Shown piece by piece: positions 1 through 11,717 of a stretch of 64,000 nt of DNA. A program made the translations under genes and the position numbers. The notes under the pieces were generated by a model. That model was not told the DNA's origin, ran no database searches, and was given only the letters and a program-made list of their open reading frames with translations. Every line of letters begins with the position of its first letter. The stretch's first letter is position 1. The DNA is taken from NCBI RefSeq assembly GCF_019320115.1, contig NC_089581.1, positions 73,706,101 to 73,770,100 on the forward strand. Reading direction: 5' to 3'. Source of the stretch: Miscanthus floridulus. Taxonomy: Eukaryota > Streptophyta > Magnoliopsida > Poales > Poaceae.

Positions 1-680
1 AGTCCTCCATAGGGTCTAGTCTTATAAATAGAAATAGTGAGATGAAGAGTGAGGGAAGAGTTTGGAGGAGGTGCCGGCCTGTCGGTGCTCTCTCTACAGC
101 TTGTACCTTGGCATATCCATGTTCTATCTGAGCTTGTCTCTGAGATTTCTCTGGTAATCAACTTCTGATTCAAGTAAGCATCTTGTTTATATTGTTCATC
201 AGGTTTGTGACTCTTTTGAGTGCTTTATTCTCTACATAGGGGAGTAAAGTATTAATCATAAGTGTAAGTGTGGTGCTTAGACTTAGGTTAATCGTAGATG
301 CATCCTGCATTCTGGATCGGTGGTAGCTCGTGAGGGTGACTCTTATAGCCTCGTTGAATCCTCTATAGTCCACCTCCCGTTTGTAGGGCAAGTAGGATGA
401 GGTTACTATGGAAAGCATCCTCTGCTGGTGTCTTTCTTTAAGTAATGTCTCCAGTTGAATAGTAGAAGACATAGCTTACCCAAGTCAGAACTAAAGAACC
501 TTAGTTTTTCTCTCTACACTCCTGTTTATTCTAACCTTGTTGCTATTCTTAGTTATGTTAGACTATAGCTAGTCTCACACGTTTTCCTATGTATACGATA
601 CTTAGAATACTTCCGAGTGAAAGCTACAGCGGTATCCGTGTGTTTGCGAATTTATCTGTGTGTATTAATTTATAACAACA
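1..680 (+). repeat. Ty3/gypsy-type LTR fragment, cut by the window edge
   Basis: The stretch is the reverse-complement partner of 7943-8636, colinear over its whole length. Its right end, ending in caaca at 680, corresponds to the terminus of the complete LTR at 7943. The left part lies outside the window, so the target-site duplication cannot be tested; the five bases after the end are gtcgt. No internal region follows that I can recognise, so it is either another solo LTR or the 3' LTR of an element lying to the left. Confidence 0.8.
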
Positions 681-699
681 GTCGTGACAGGAAACTTTT

Positions 700-1160
700 T
701 AAAAATTTGACAGAAAATTATCAGGGGCCATGCAAATAGATTTATAGAGGCGGCTATTCTTTCCAAACACCTCTCATAAAATTATTTGTAGAGACGGCTC
801 TAGATCCCACCTGCCTTTAGAAATTCATTTGTAGAAGCGTTTCTGATTCGCAGGTGCCTCTACAAATCAACTGAAGAGGAGAGATGGTTGAGCTATAGAG
901 GTATCACAGTCGCCTCTGAAGTTGAAATCCGTAGTAGTGTCCATGCTGCCGGAACCCCTTCATAACCCAAAGCATCGTGGAGGGCTGCATCGCCTCCTTG
1001 CTACAACCCCGAGCGCCAAGGGCCACACCACCATGTTGGGTCCTCATGCCGTATCGCCACATTGGCGGGAAAAGGGGGAAGGGGTGCAGGATGAAAGCTG
1101 TGACTAGAGGTGGGACTTGCCTGGGAGATTTGTTAGAGAGAGCCGAATGGACCTGAGGTC
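700..1160. repeat. Degenerate repeats with a gaggcgg / cctctacaaat motif
   Basis: Short motifs of the type tttgtagag-cgg and gcctctacaaat recur in both orientations between about 740 and 870, followed by a GC-richer stretch to about 1160. This looks like the subterminal repeat zone of a CACTA-type transposon, and similar gggcgg motifs are at 5640-5790. No CACTA terminus or target duplication was found, so only the repeat itself is supported. Confidence 0.35.
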
Positions 1161-1708
1161 TGAATTTAACCATTTGAGGCGGACGTACCTAAGTTAGAGC
1201 TAACTTAATTTAACTTTAATTTTGGGTCCAGAGTCTTACACTATTGCCACACTGCACTAAAATCTGCATGATATTATCATTGTCAATTGTTAAAAAAACG
1301 ACATTGATAGTTCATTATTATCTATGAAGTATCACCGTTGGGCTTGATGCAACCAGCACTCTGGCATTGACAATTTATTACTTGTGCATTCAAAATAACT
1401 AGGGCAGTGATTACTTATTAGCAGTGAAGTTTATAGCAAATATATTAACATCTATAATATCAAATAAATGCGGTATTAAAATATGTTTTATGTTGTATCT
1501 AATGAATTCAGTTTGATATTGTAGATGTTGTTTGTGTACTTTACTAGCTATAAACTTAGTTAAAATAGAGAAGTTTGACTTAGACTGAAGATAAAGCTGA
1601 CTTACTATTTGGAACAAAGGAAATACTCTATAAAGCATCATACACTTTATGGTCAGAGGAGAGTAATCACAAAAGGAAAAAGAGAGGAGAGTACGTAGCA
1701 GTGATTTT
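1161..1708. other. No gene recognised; AT-rich repeat-like DNA
   Basis: AT-rich sequence without a plausible coding region. Around 1275-1385 there are short motifs (attgtcaat, cattgatag, cattgacaa) resembling a decayed subterminal repeat of a transposon, but no ends can be placed. Confidence 0.3.
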
Positions 1709-3363
1709 CACTACTACAGAATTGGACATCATTGACGGCCTCATCACTGTCGCATTTTGAGAAACCGACAGTGATAGTCCATCACTGTCGGTTTGTGGCT
1801 AAAACCTGCAGTGATAGGACACTGATAATCCAACGAACACTGATATTTGGGTCTTCACTGTCGGTTTATATCACTGTCGATTTTAGCCAAGAACCGACAG
1901 TGATATTGGGTCATCACTGCCGGTTTTAGCCAAAAACCAACACTGATACTATCACTGTCGGTTCATGGCTTGAACCGATAGTGATATGATGTAAGAAAAC
2001 TTCATAAGTTTCTCATATGATGTCCGATGAAGACAAACTTTATATCAAAGTTGTAGTACTCGACGCGATCTACAATTTTGTAGTTCAAATGTTTTTAATT
2101 TGAGATCGTTTGGATGTCATAATATTTTCATTTAAAATCATCTCCACGAAAATTACGTTTGATTTCTAAAATTTAAAATTTGAATTTTTCAAACGATCTC
2201 GGATAGAGAAACGTCCAAAACAAAAGTTGTAGATCTCGAAAAGTTATCTAACTTTATAGTTAACAACCTTTTCATTTGAAACCATTTACTACTTCAAAAT
2301 ACTGATTGAAATTAAAATTTAAAATTATTGAAGAACTCTGATTTCTCTTTTTAATCTCTGGCTAAAACTTGTAACTAGTCTTTCTCCCTCGTACTAACTT
2401 CAAATTTAATGATTTTTTCCTAAAATTTTCTAAAATCATGTTCTATCAATTTTTTGTTTTGTTATAACTATTATTTTATCCATCTTTTTATGTGACCGTG
2501 TTTTATATATTTGAATTTTGAAGTTCAAAAGATGGCAACTTCAAACGTCATTTTGGAACACTAAATGATTTTTACTGAAAAAGTCATGAACATAGAAGTC
2601 GTAGAACTTATTAAGATCTATAACTTTTATTTTGATCATTTCTTCATCTGATAAAATGATAGTAATATTGTTCACAAAATTTAAATATCTCTCTTATATT
2701 TTCATAAACTAAAGAGGGATATGTAACATTTGTGAACAATATTACTATCACTATGTCGGATTAGTAAATGATCAAATGACCAAAATATAAGTTGTAGATC
2801 TTGGAAAGTTATGAAACTTTGTAGTTGACAACTTTTTGATTTGAAATCATCTTGACAAAGAAAACTATGTTTGAATTTTTAAAATTTGAAATTCAAATTT
2901 TGTAAATGACCTCAGATGGAGAAATTATCAAAATGAAAGTTGTAGATCCCAAAAAGTTTTAAAACATTGTAGTTAACAACTTTTTGATTTGAAATCATTT
3001 TATCAAGAAAACTATGTTTGAATTTCAAAAAAATTAAAATTTGAATTTTTTAAACGGCATCAGATGGACAAATAGCAAAAACAAAAGTTGTTGATCTCAA
3101 AAAGTTATGAAACTTTGTAGTTGACAACTTTTTCATTTGAAATCATCTTCTCATGAAAAACTACGTTTGAATTTTTTAAATTTGAAATTTAAATTTTGTA
3201 AACGACCTCGGATGGAGAAACTACAAAAATAAAAGTTGCTCGAAAAGTTATAATACTTTATAGTTGACAACTTTTTATTTCAATTCGTTTAGGGTCCCAG
3301 ATACTCATTTTAAAATCAGATGAACATAAAATGGCTAGGACAAAAATCTCATTTGGGGTAGTG
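1709..3363. mobile_element. Non-autonomous CACTA (En/Spm) DNA transposon, about 1.66 kb
   Basis: The left end is CACTACTACAGAATTGG at 1709. The right end, read on the minus strand, is CACTACCCCAAATGAG ending at 3363. Both are flanked by the 3-bp direct duplication TTT (1706-1708 and 3364-3366), as expected for CACTA transposition. Inverted subterminal motifs 'tcactgtcggttt' and 'aaccgacagtgata' crowd 1735-1990, the kind of array bound by TnpA-type proteins. There is no transposase coding sequence, so the copy would depend on an autonomous relative. The terminal inverted repeat is short beyond CACTAC and the right side lacks the same subterminal motif. Confidence 0.72.
2780..3290. repeat. Degenerate tandem repeat of about 149 bp inside the CACTA element
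   Basis: A phrase containing 'aaagttgtagatc', 'gttgacaactttt' and 'atttgaaatcat' starts near 2782, 2932, 3079 and 3228, giving spacings of about 150, 147 and 149 bp. Weaker relatives lie near 2042 and 2221. The units are AT-rich and diverged, with no coding content. Confidence 0.6.
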
Positions 3364-3710
3364 TTTGTGACGTACTAATATCGTTGATAGAAAAGTTTAA
3401 ATATAACTCTTATAAGATATTTTTATCTTAAAAGAACAACATGTTAGGTTAATGATGGCATACGAGGCCACGGGTGAACAAGAGGTGGACGATCCGAGGT
3501 AGCTCACCCCCTGGCCGCCGCCGCCGCCACCGACAAGGAGGCGAGGCGCTAAGGGGCGGCCGGGCTATCGCCCTCGAGTCGCCTCCATGGGAGATGACGC
3601 AAGGGGAGCGGAGTAGTTTGTTTCACTTATATATATACACACACACGACAAAGCACGCGCACGTACATATATGTACAGTATCTATCTGTCTATCTTATCT
3701 ATCTAATGCT

Positions 3711-3912
3711 GTCTTCAACAGAAGACCCATTACGGAACCCAAACTTAAAATATGTCTCCAACACAATATCTATAGCCTCTAATAGAGTACCTATATAAAA
3801 AAAACTTTTGTAGGTGACAGGAGAGGCATTACCTAAATCTGAGTATCCTCTCTCCTGAAGATCCATTTGCAGAAAAGGGTTGTCTTTTAGATCTTGATGT
3901 TGGAGAAGACAA
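3711..3912. mobile_element. Candidate MITE, about 200 bp
   Basis: Imperfect terminal inverted repeats: 'ctgtcttcaacag' near 3713 on the left, and on the right a sequence whose reverse complement reads 'ttgtcttctccaacat'. The interior has no coding potential. No target-site duplication is clear, so the family is not assigned. Confidence 0.35.
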
Positions 3913-3959
3913 AAAATAAGTATTGAATCATTTGCCTATAGCGTTATCCAAAGAACAAA

Positions 3960-4949
3960 TAGATCTTGTATTTTGGGTCATGGTTGTCGCAGACAGTCTA
4001 TCGGTATGACAGGGATGACCCATATTTATTGTGTCGCTCTGCGCCTCTCCCCTACTATGATGACTCAACAAACCTATTGGATGACTGCCATTTGATGCAT
4101 GTCCGTTCTGCTAATTACTGCGAGCCGTCCGGGACGCCCTGCACTCTGTGTATTGTTGGCGCCTTGGCGGGCTTCCTCCTCTCCAATCTCGATGCAGATA
4201 CCATAACCTGTCTGCAGTCTATCTAATACTATTTCGTTAACTCCCATAACCTGTCGTGTGGCGTTGCGCTACATATTTGCTAGCTAGCTTAGGTCACGGT
4301 CCAGTGTAGTTCAAATACTTTTACTATATGTCGTAACGGCACGTACGCATAACGAATTTGAGTTGTATGATGAATGCGCACATCCAGTAGTACAGGACGG
4401 CATATTATATGTGTATATATGGATCGGGCAACCTCAGCATGCATTTCCACCGGCGGGCGCCAGGGAAGGATGGAATTACTCTCCCATTTCCACCGCCTTG
4501 GTCGAACAGCTTTCCACTGCGTCGCCACTCGCCACATGCAATAAGCTACTACGTACGTGTGCAGTGTACAAGCTGCATGGCTCTGGACCACTAATAGTCA
4601 ATGCATTGCAACCAGCATCTCTTCTGATCTGATATGATAATCATATAAGCACGTAGATCCGGACAACTCATCATCCGTGTGCGTGCACGCGCCGCCCAAA
4701 AAACTACCCAAGATATATGACGAAATTTTGTCTAGTATAAATAATGACTGTGCCAGCCTATCGTAGTATAGTAGTATCACCGGCCCGGGTCGATCAGTGT
4801 TAACTCTTGCCCAATTATTCGTGACCTCAAATTAAAATTAAATGGATTGCAAATTGCAATGCACTGCATGCGTGTCCGGCCAGTATCCTGATCGATCATC
4901 CACTGTTGTAAGTAGTATATTACCTATATATACCTAGCTAACATATACG
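3960..4949. other. Intergenic DNA, no gene recognised
   Basis: Mixed-composition DNA with several short open frames on both strands of 60-100 codons. None shows a domain, a convincing start context or codon bias. It could be single-copy flanking DNA, since I see none of the repeat signatures found elsewhere in the window. Confidence 0.4.
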
Positions 4950-5051
4950 TATCATCCGCGCCACTAACCAAACATGTGGAACGTGCTGCGGCTACTAATA
5001 ACACCGCACTCTCAACGTACATATCTTTTCTTGTTAGTGGCGCGGATGATA
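4950..5051. repeat. Perfect 19-nt inverted repeat with a 64-nt spacer
   Basis: The 19 bases at 4950-4968 (tatcatccgcgccactaac) are perfectly complementary to 5033-5051. If transcribed this would fold into a stem of 19 pairs with a 64-nt loop, which is near the size of a small plant microRNA precursor. I do not recognise either arm as a known plant microRNA. A decayed MITE is an alternative. Confidence 0.6.
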
Positions 5052-5170
5052 TGCATGCATGGTGTTGAGGGACCATGCATTATCAGCATTCATCAATCAA
5101 TAATGTAAATCTTGATGAGCAAGGAAGGATGTGCATGCATGCTGAACTAGTGGGACGACCAACAGACACG

Positions 5171-5312
5171 CGCCCTATTCGTTTGGGCAGATTTGGCTTA
5201 TAAGCTATGGCTGAAAGTACTGTTGGCTAGTTTGGTGTGAGAGAAAAAAAAAATTATTCATTGGCTGATAAGCTATGGCTTATAAGCCATATACGAGCAA
5301 GTGAACAGACTC
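5171..5312. mobile_element. Short grass MITE ('gttcg...cgaac' hairpin type), diverged
   Basis: Related to the element at 18293-18413: both contain 'tttggtgtgagagaaaaa' and end in gttcg-like inverted repeats. Here the left end reads 'ccctattcgtttg' and the right end 'gagcaagtgaacaga', with internal complementary motifs 'cttataagctatggct'. The ends are mutated, and no target duplication was identified. Confidence 0.6.
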
Positions 5313-5549
5313 ACATGTTTATTGGTTAGCACTGCCATATACAGTATATGTCCAGCTTGGAACAGATCGATCAGTAATTGATTTGTTGGGTTGCTAGCTT
5401 CCTCGTGCGCGCCAACACTAGATATATAGACCAGCCTTTCTTTCCTCCGATCAATAAGCCTTTATTTGCACGTACGAGCTACAGTGCTAACGGTAGTGGA
5501 CTCGTTTCTCACGGCGAGCTACAACTACGTAATTGATTTGCAGAGAAAC

Positions 5550-5554
<5 letters not shown>

Positions 5555-5591
<37 letters not shown>
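5555..5591. repeat. (AG)n microsatellite
   Basis: Uninterrupted AG dinucleotides, about 18 units. Simple sequence with no coding content. Confidence 0.95.
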
Positions 5592-5594
<3 letters not shown>

Positions 5595-5599
5595 GCATT

Positions 5600-5800
5600 T
5601 TAGGGTAGAGACTGCTCTACGTGGTGCACTAAGCCAATCGCCTCTACAGATATATCTTTAGAGATGGCTAATAATACTGGTTGTCTTTGATAATTATATT
5701 ATTTTTATGGGCGGCGGCAGAGTCTCTGACAATTATATTATTTTTATGGGCGGCTCTGCCGCCTCTGGAAAAAAAGAAGAATCTTTATATAGAGTTGCCT
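5600..5800. repeat. Degenerate repeats with gggcggc / cctctac motifs
   Basis: Two near-identical phrases 'aattatattatttttatgg' are each followed by gggcggc motifs, with gcctctac-type motifs nearby. They resemble the repeats at 700-900 and a CACTA-like subterminal zone. No element ends were found. Confidence 0.35.
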
Positions 5801-5899
5801 CTACCTATGCTCCAGGCATATATAGTAGCTATCCTTCTTCCTTCTCGGGGCGTTACTGCAACCCGAGAAGGAAGCAAAGGGGCTTAAGGCTACCTGCAA

Positions 5900-6755
5900 A
5901 AGTTATAAATCTAATGGGGAGAAAGATATGATTTTGATTCCTTTGGTGGAGGAGGTTCTAGAAGGTAAGTAAATGCTCTTACAAACTTTTCTTTGAAGTT
6001 TTAGTTGTATATTTGTGCTTAATTTGGGTTTTGATTTTCTCTCTCTTGCATGGTGGTTGGGGCTTTTATGGTAGAAATTATATCAAATATTTGATGGAAC
6101 TAGTGTAAATTTAGTAGGGAAACAAGATTCTACCCTTATTTAGTGATCATGTCTTGATTTTAATGGTCTATTAGTCAGTTTTTATGTAGGGATTAGGTTT
6201 AGATCTAGATCTAGATCTAAAATTGGAATTAGAATTATTTCTTATCAACATTCGCATTACTTGTTTTCAAAAAGGGGTTAAGTTTGCATCAACAATAATG
6301 GCTAAAATAATAATTGGTGCAAATTATTTATTTAAAAATATTTATAATAATTAATTAATATGTGAAAGATAAATAAATGTTTCATTATTATGGGCTAATC
6401 AAATATACAAATATTCTTCCTAGTTATTGTTACTTATATCAATGAATCCTATTTTTCTTTGATGGATTTCAAAAAAGACAAGTAAATAAAGTGATTCTAG
6501 CTTTACGGTAGGCATCGTGTTGGTCAATTTGGCCCTGACCAATTGGAGTAGCCAAATAGCATAATCCTGGTCCAAGCAAATGTCCCAAACATGAGATACA
6601 ATACTATGCAAGTTGGTGGACATGCGAATCTTCCAATATGCATAGTTCATTCAACCAAACCACAGGGCTGTTCCACTGGCGCACTCCATTGTCGCCTTCA
6701 TGGATCACAAAGCCGATTAAGGTGGTATGATCCTTAATCTAGTCAGATGCTAATT
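5900..6755. other. AT-rich DNA, no gene recognised
   Basis: AT-rich with short simple repeats, for example three copies of agatct near 6200. No coding region or element boundary can be supported. Confidence 0.35.
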
Positions 6756-6756
6756 G

Positions 6757-7937
6757 AAGGACCAAGGGGCGACCAGAGGGGGGGTGAATGAGAGTCAAAT
6801 AAAATTCTCAACGAGAACTTGGCCTATTTCGCAAAATCAGCCTTGAGCGCTTTGCTATCCCAAACCTAGATCACACAAGTCAACTGGTGACTAGATGATC
6901 CAGAGAAGATCAGAGAAGCCAAAGAAACAACACCGAAGAAAAACGAGTGAAAGAAAAAGCCGAGACATAGAAACAGCAGACAAGCTAGGCAGGCCGGTTT
7001 GGAGACTGGCTTGGTTGTTTTGCCTAGGACGACAGCAAAGGGACTGGCTTGGCTGGTTAGAGAGCCGGCTTGGCTAGTTTTGAAGAACTAGCTTGGCCGG
7101 TTTGAGGAGCCATCCTGGCCGGTTTTCATGCACCAACAGCCCGAGCCAAGAGGAAAAACTCCAAAATTGATCAGATGAAGTCCAACTGAGTTGAAATTTT
7201 GCATAGACCTTCTTTATGAGGAAGTGAAGATATCTACAAAGTTTCAATTCCAAAATACCAAAGCTTGAGTAGCGGACTAAAAATGGCTCTCCAAAATGGG
7301 GTTTTCTCCATTTTGAAAAGTTGTTTTCTTGGTGCTCGTGGAAAAATTGGTCAAACCAGTGAGTAGAGATGTTCCTAGAGGTCATAGCACCAGAAGATCA
7401 ACCCAAAATAGTCCCAAAAACCTTAGATCGAAGAACACCACAAAATCTCCCAAAAATCAACTAGAAACATAGAAAAACGGAGAAGGGAAATATGAACTCA
7501 AAAATTCAGAGGACAACTTGATTAATTGATCACGAAAACATCTTTACAAGATCAGGTCTATCCTCCTCCCTTCATCCTTCCTCTAGAAATGGGAAAAGTA
7601 GAGCAAGAGGTGCTCACCCTCTCTATTTGTAATCCTATCTAAGAGAGATCTACTTGGCTAGCCTAAGGAAACAAACTTAGCTAGGGGAGATGGCTAACTT
7701 GGGCAGCCACTATCCTTATTTATAGGGCTATTACACATTCTATGACTACCCTAGGCATTTTTCATGAACCACTTAGCCACGGGGGCAAAATGGATTTCAT
7801 GCATCGAACGGCCATGGGCCCTCCACGAAGTTGCTTTGCTTCAACGCAAGCTCTTTGATGATGCCACGAGTCGCCTCAAGATCCCCCCTAGGTTTTGAGG
7901 CCCGCCTTGACTTGGCCCTATCACCATCTTGACTTTG
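6757..7937 (-). repeat. Old LTR-like sequence, left part, split by a solo LTR
   Basis: Begins near a 'gaccagaggggggggtgaa'-like phrase that commonly opens LTRs in grasses, and contains short 'ggctggttt'-type repetition at 7000-7130. Read on the minus strand there is a TATA-like sequence in 'gccctataaataagg' near 7715-7730. It runs up to the ATTAA duplication at 7938-7942 and appears to continue after 9142, so it is the host of the younger solo LTR. Family not assigned. Confidence 0.45.
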
Positions 7938-7942
7938 ATTAA

Positions 7943-9137
7943 TGTTGGTATATTTAACGCACACAGATAAATCCGCAAGCACATGGATACCGTTGTAGCT
8001 TTCACCCAGAAGTATTCCAAGTATCATATCCATAGGGAAACATGTGAGACTAACTATGATCTAACTTAACTAGGGATAGCAACAAGGTTGAGATAAATAG
8101 GAGTGTAGAGAGGGAAACTAAGGTTCTCTAGTTCTGACTTGGGTAAGCTATGTCTTCTACTATTCAACTGAGGATATTACTAGGGAAAGACACCATCAGA
8201 GGATGCTTTCCTTTGTAACCGTGTCCTACTTGCACCTACAGACGGGAGATGGACTACAAAGGATCAACGAAGCTATATAGTACAGGCTATATAGAACTGA
8301 TGTCACACACGCGATCTACCACCATCCGGAATGTAGGGTGTATTTATGATTAACCTAAGTCTAAGCACCACGCTTACACTTACGATTAATACTTTAACCT
8401 AGAGTGTCTATAGATTAAAGCACTCAAAAGAGAGTCGTGATCCTGATGAACAATATAAACAATTACTTTCTTGAATCATAAGTTGATTACCAGATAAATC
8501 TCGAAGGCAAGCTCAAGTAGAACTTGGATCCAAGTACAAGCCATAGAGAGAGCACCGACAGGCCCGCATCTCCTCCAAACTCTTCCCTCACTCTCTATCT
8601 CACTATTATTTACAAGACTATATCCTATGGAGGACTAATCTTCTCTTGATAGCTAGCTCTCATCATCATGATATGAATTAGGATTTCAGGATGGCTCTAG
8701 GGAGGGTGGCAGGGGCTGGTATATATAGGCCAGAGCGTCCAATGTGAGCCCTTGGATCAAACCGACTTAAAGGACGGCGTAGATACAACCTAGGAGGCAG
8801 TGTAGAACCGACATTACGACGCGAAGTCTGACAGGTGAGCCTAGGGGCCGGGCGCCCTGCAGGAGGGGCCAGCCAGCCCCTCATGGTCTGCTTTGGTGGA
8901 GAGCCTCCTTGAGTCTTCTAGAATCTTTCCATGCTATTTACGCGGCGGAATTCCATAATTTCCTTTGACGAATAGGTCCTCCTTGATGGTTTTCTGAATA
9001 AACCCTGCTGAAAACACAGATTCACTAAAACTCATGGAATTTATTAGTTTAAACCCCTATACCAATGTTTGGTGATGGAAATAAGTATAAATACAGATAT
9101 GTTGATGGTTTATAATTGATGTTAGTGACCGTCAACA
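7943..9137 (-). mobile_element. Complete solo LTR of a Ty3/gypsy-type retrotransposon (1195 bp)
   Basis: Starts TGTTGG and ends GTCAACA, giving the expected TG...CA ends with TGTTG/CAACA inverted termini. It is flanked by a perfect 5-bp duplication ATTAA at 7938-7942 and 9138-9142. No internal region, primer-binding site or second LTR is present, so it is a solo LTR left by recombination between two LTRs. The minus orientation is inferred from the opposite-strand copy at 1-680 and from typical LTR order, and is less certain than the boundaries. Confidence 0.88.
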
Positions 9138-9142
9138 ATTAA

Positions 9143-9888
9143 CACCGTCTTTCATCATCATCCTCACATGTACACTTGCTTGCCGACGTATCCAAATGCT
9201 AGCTATCCACGGTCCATCCTCTGACCCTTGGTTTCTTGGTCCAAGCCTTCGCGTTTGTCCTTCACCGCTGCTAGTCCATCATGCATAGACTCCTCAATTG
9301 ACCTTCTCCATTGGCGTCGACCGTCTCACGCTCAATACCTGCACATCATAAGACAAGAGACATGTTGCGCATGCACAACTCACGCTATGGTTAGCCTCAA
9401 CACACAAAACCAAAGATCTAATCATCTCTTGACAATCACTCGTCACTCAACATGGGCATGTATCCGCCATGTGTTCATAGGAGAATCTATTTTAGTTTGA
9501 GGAACTCTTGAATACGTATTGCAATGCGAAACCGCTCTCTATGTGTTAGGCATCAGATACTGTTTGGGATGCCAATATCTTGATTCTTGAAGTCCCCCCT
9601 TCAAAAAATATCTTGAAGCCCTCAACATACAGTTTGCTGCCTGTTGATGCCAAGTTACCAACATGCCATATTCCATTCCATTTTGCACCAGGATCATTCT
9701 ATCTGTCGGGGTCTCCCAGTTGCGCTAGTTGGCATTCGATCTCCAGCTAGCACGATAGCGAAAGCTAAAGCTAAAGCATGAGCGCTTCATTAGCACTTAA
9801 ATTTCATCATCATAACCACGCCATCTCATCTACGCCATGGATTACTGTAACACATTGAGGTTCCTGTTATATGAGATGTGACGGGGCA
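9143..9888. other. Continuation of the old LTR-like host sequence and flank
   Basis: Continues the sequence interrupted at 7937 ('caccgtctttcatcatcatc' follows the duplication). Its far end cannot be placed. The last part, to 9888, is the left flank of the large CACTA element. No coding region is supported. Confidence 0.4.
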
Positions 9889-9959
9889 CACTAGTAAAAA
9901 AAGGGTTTATATTCCCGGCTGCCAACCCCCTTTATTCTCGGTTACGTAGCCAGGAATAG

Positions 9960-10112
9960 GAGTTCAGGAATAAAGGGTTAGTATCCGAGAATAGAAGTGG
10001 ACCTTTAGTCTCGGTTGGTGATACCAACCGGGACTAAAAAGGTAGCCACGCCAGCGCCTGGGCTGGCCCCTTTATTCCCAGTTGGTATTACCAACCGGGA
10101 CTAAAGGGTCTT
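9960..10112. repeat. Left subterminal repeats of the CACTA element
   Basis: Inverted motifs 'ctttagtc', 'ggttggtgataccaaccggg' and 'gggactaaagg' form short hairpin-like pairs. This arrangement is typical of the sites to which CACTA-encoded TnpA proteins bind. Confidence 0.8.
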
Positions 10113-10198
10113 TTTTTTCTTTTCGTGCTTATTTCAATTGATGATTCTTTTTTGTTTTAATTTGGTTTTCGAATACGCATTACTTGCTGGAAAGTAAT

Positions 10199-11537
10199 TG
10201 TCGGTGTTTCTCAACGGGGGGTCCTCAACCGACCAGTGAATTTGTTCTGCGTGCTCCCAATTCCGGATGGTGATGCAAAGAGACACAAGATTTATACTGG
10301 TTCGGGCAATCGGCGCCCTACGTCTAGTCTGAGAGATCGAACTTGTATTCCTTGCACCGAAGTGCTCGTAGTAGGGGGTTACAAGCTAAGGGAGAGAGGG
10401 AACTAGTCCCAGGTCTTGGCAGGGTGTCATGTGGGCCGTCTGAGACATTGCTCTCAAGCGGCTGGAATGTGTGTCTGTGTGTTACCCGGTCTCCCCCCCT
10501 AAGTGGCCCAAGTCCTCTCCTTTTATAGTTGAAGGGAGAACAAGGACAGTACATGTATTACTATGCGGCGTCGTGCCAATAGGGGTGGCACATCCGAGCC
10601 CTGTGGCCTGTTCCTATGGCGGCGTGGTCGTAGGAGAAGTCCGTCCTTGGAGTATGGGGGTGGCGTGGTTGTCCCATCAGATCCTGTGCGTCGTGGGAGC
10701 CCCGGGAATGCCTCGGAGTGGACGTGGCGGCGAATGTGCAAGCCACTGTGGACGGACTGTGCTCGAGACCGGGATTTAGTTGGTGCCGAGGTTTGCACTG
10801 CGGTGGGGAGGTCTCGGTAGGCACAAACCCCAAGATCACCGAGGCCCTAGTGTATAGTGCCGAGGCCTTGAGCGGGCGGCTGATCATGGGTACAGCGTTA
10901 GGACACAGTGGCCGGTAATCCCCGTCCCCCGTCGTACCCTGTCCCAGCCGGTATGGCGCGGATCGTGGACACAGTGTTAGGACACAGTGGCCGGTAACCC
11001 CCGCCGTGCCCTGTCCTGGCCGGTATGGCGCTGATGCGACCTCGGGTCGCGTCGGCCATTCTGTGGCGTTGAGCCACCGTCCGGCTGAGATTGCGGGAGT
11101 GGTTGAAGTATTAATGAGACGTGACGTGCTGTCGGGAGGTTGACCGAGGCGGGGGGTGACGGGCTGCGGACGAGCCGGCCTCGGGCGACATGGAGAATGA
11201 GGCCTCGCGCGAGACGGAGATCAGGCTCCTTGTCGAGGCCTCGCGCGAGAGGCCTCGCGCGATACGGAGAACGCGCCTCCTGCTGAGGCCTTCCCTAGGA
11301 AGCCTTGCACGAAGCGGAGTTTGCGTCAGGATGCCGAGGCCTCCTACTCGAGGCTCGAGGCAAGGAGGGGGAGGACCCAGGGGGCTCGGTCGTGGCGGGT
11401 GAGGGGCCCACGACTTACCTTCTAGCTTTTATTATTTTTTTAGATGGGACTTTAGCGACCCATTTGATGTTTTTGCTTGGGGTACCCCATTCTAAGGTAC
11501 CTGACACTTGGGGTACCCCATTCTAAGGTACCCGACA
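10199..11537 (-). mobile_element. Solo LTR of a Tat-type Ty3/gypsy element (1339 bp)
   Basis: Begins TGTCGGTGTTTC and ends GGTACCCGACA, with the perfect 5-bp duplication GTAAT at 10194-10198 and 11538-11542. It lies inside the CACTA element and is therefore younger than it. The sequence resembles the LTR at 41603-43303: the TGTCGGTGTT start, a 'gacac-aggtttatactg' phrase and 'ccctacgtctagt'. The minus orientation follows from that similarity, because the adjacent polypurine tract at 43304 shows the direction there. The region 11160-11350 is rich in 'gaggcctcgcgcgaga' repeats. Confidence 0.88.
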
Positions 11538-11717
11538 GTAATATACGTATATGCGTGCGTACTGTAAAGTTTTCGCTCGATCAATGCACGCAAGCAACAC
11601 AAGTAAAAGTAAACTAAAACATAATATTACATTTCATCATCACATGTAAAGTTTGCATTAATTGTACATTTCATCATCACATGTTCTTTGGATCAATATG
11701 AAATTTGGCTTTCATCA

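Noticed and set aside
904..1173. Opposite-strand short frames of 61 and 89 codons
   Set aside because: No domain; they overlap in a repeat-like GC-richer stretch.
3474..3782. 102-codon frame starting MNKRWTIRGSS
   Set aside because: Arg/Gly-rich only over the GC-rich part, then low-complexity sequence; no domain and no conserved feature seen.
10324..10918. Cluster of open frames on both strands
   Set aside because: They are inside a solo LTR with exact boundaries and TSD, and overlap each other in all frames.
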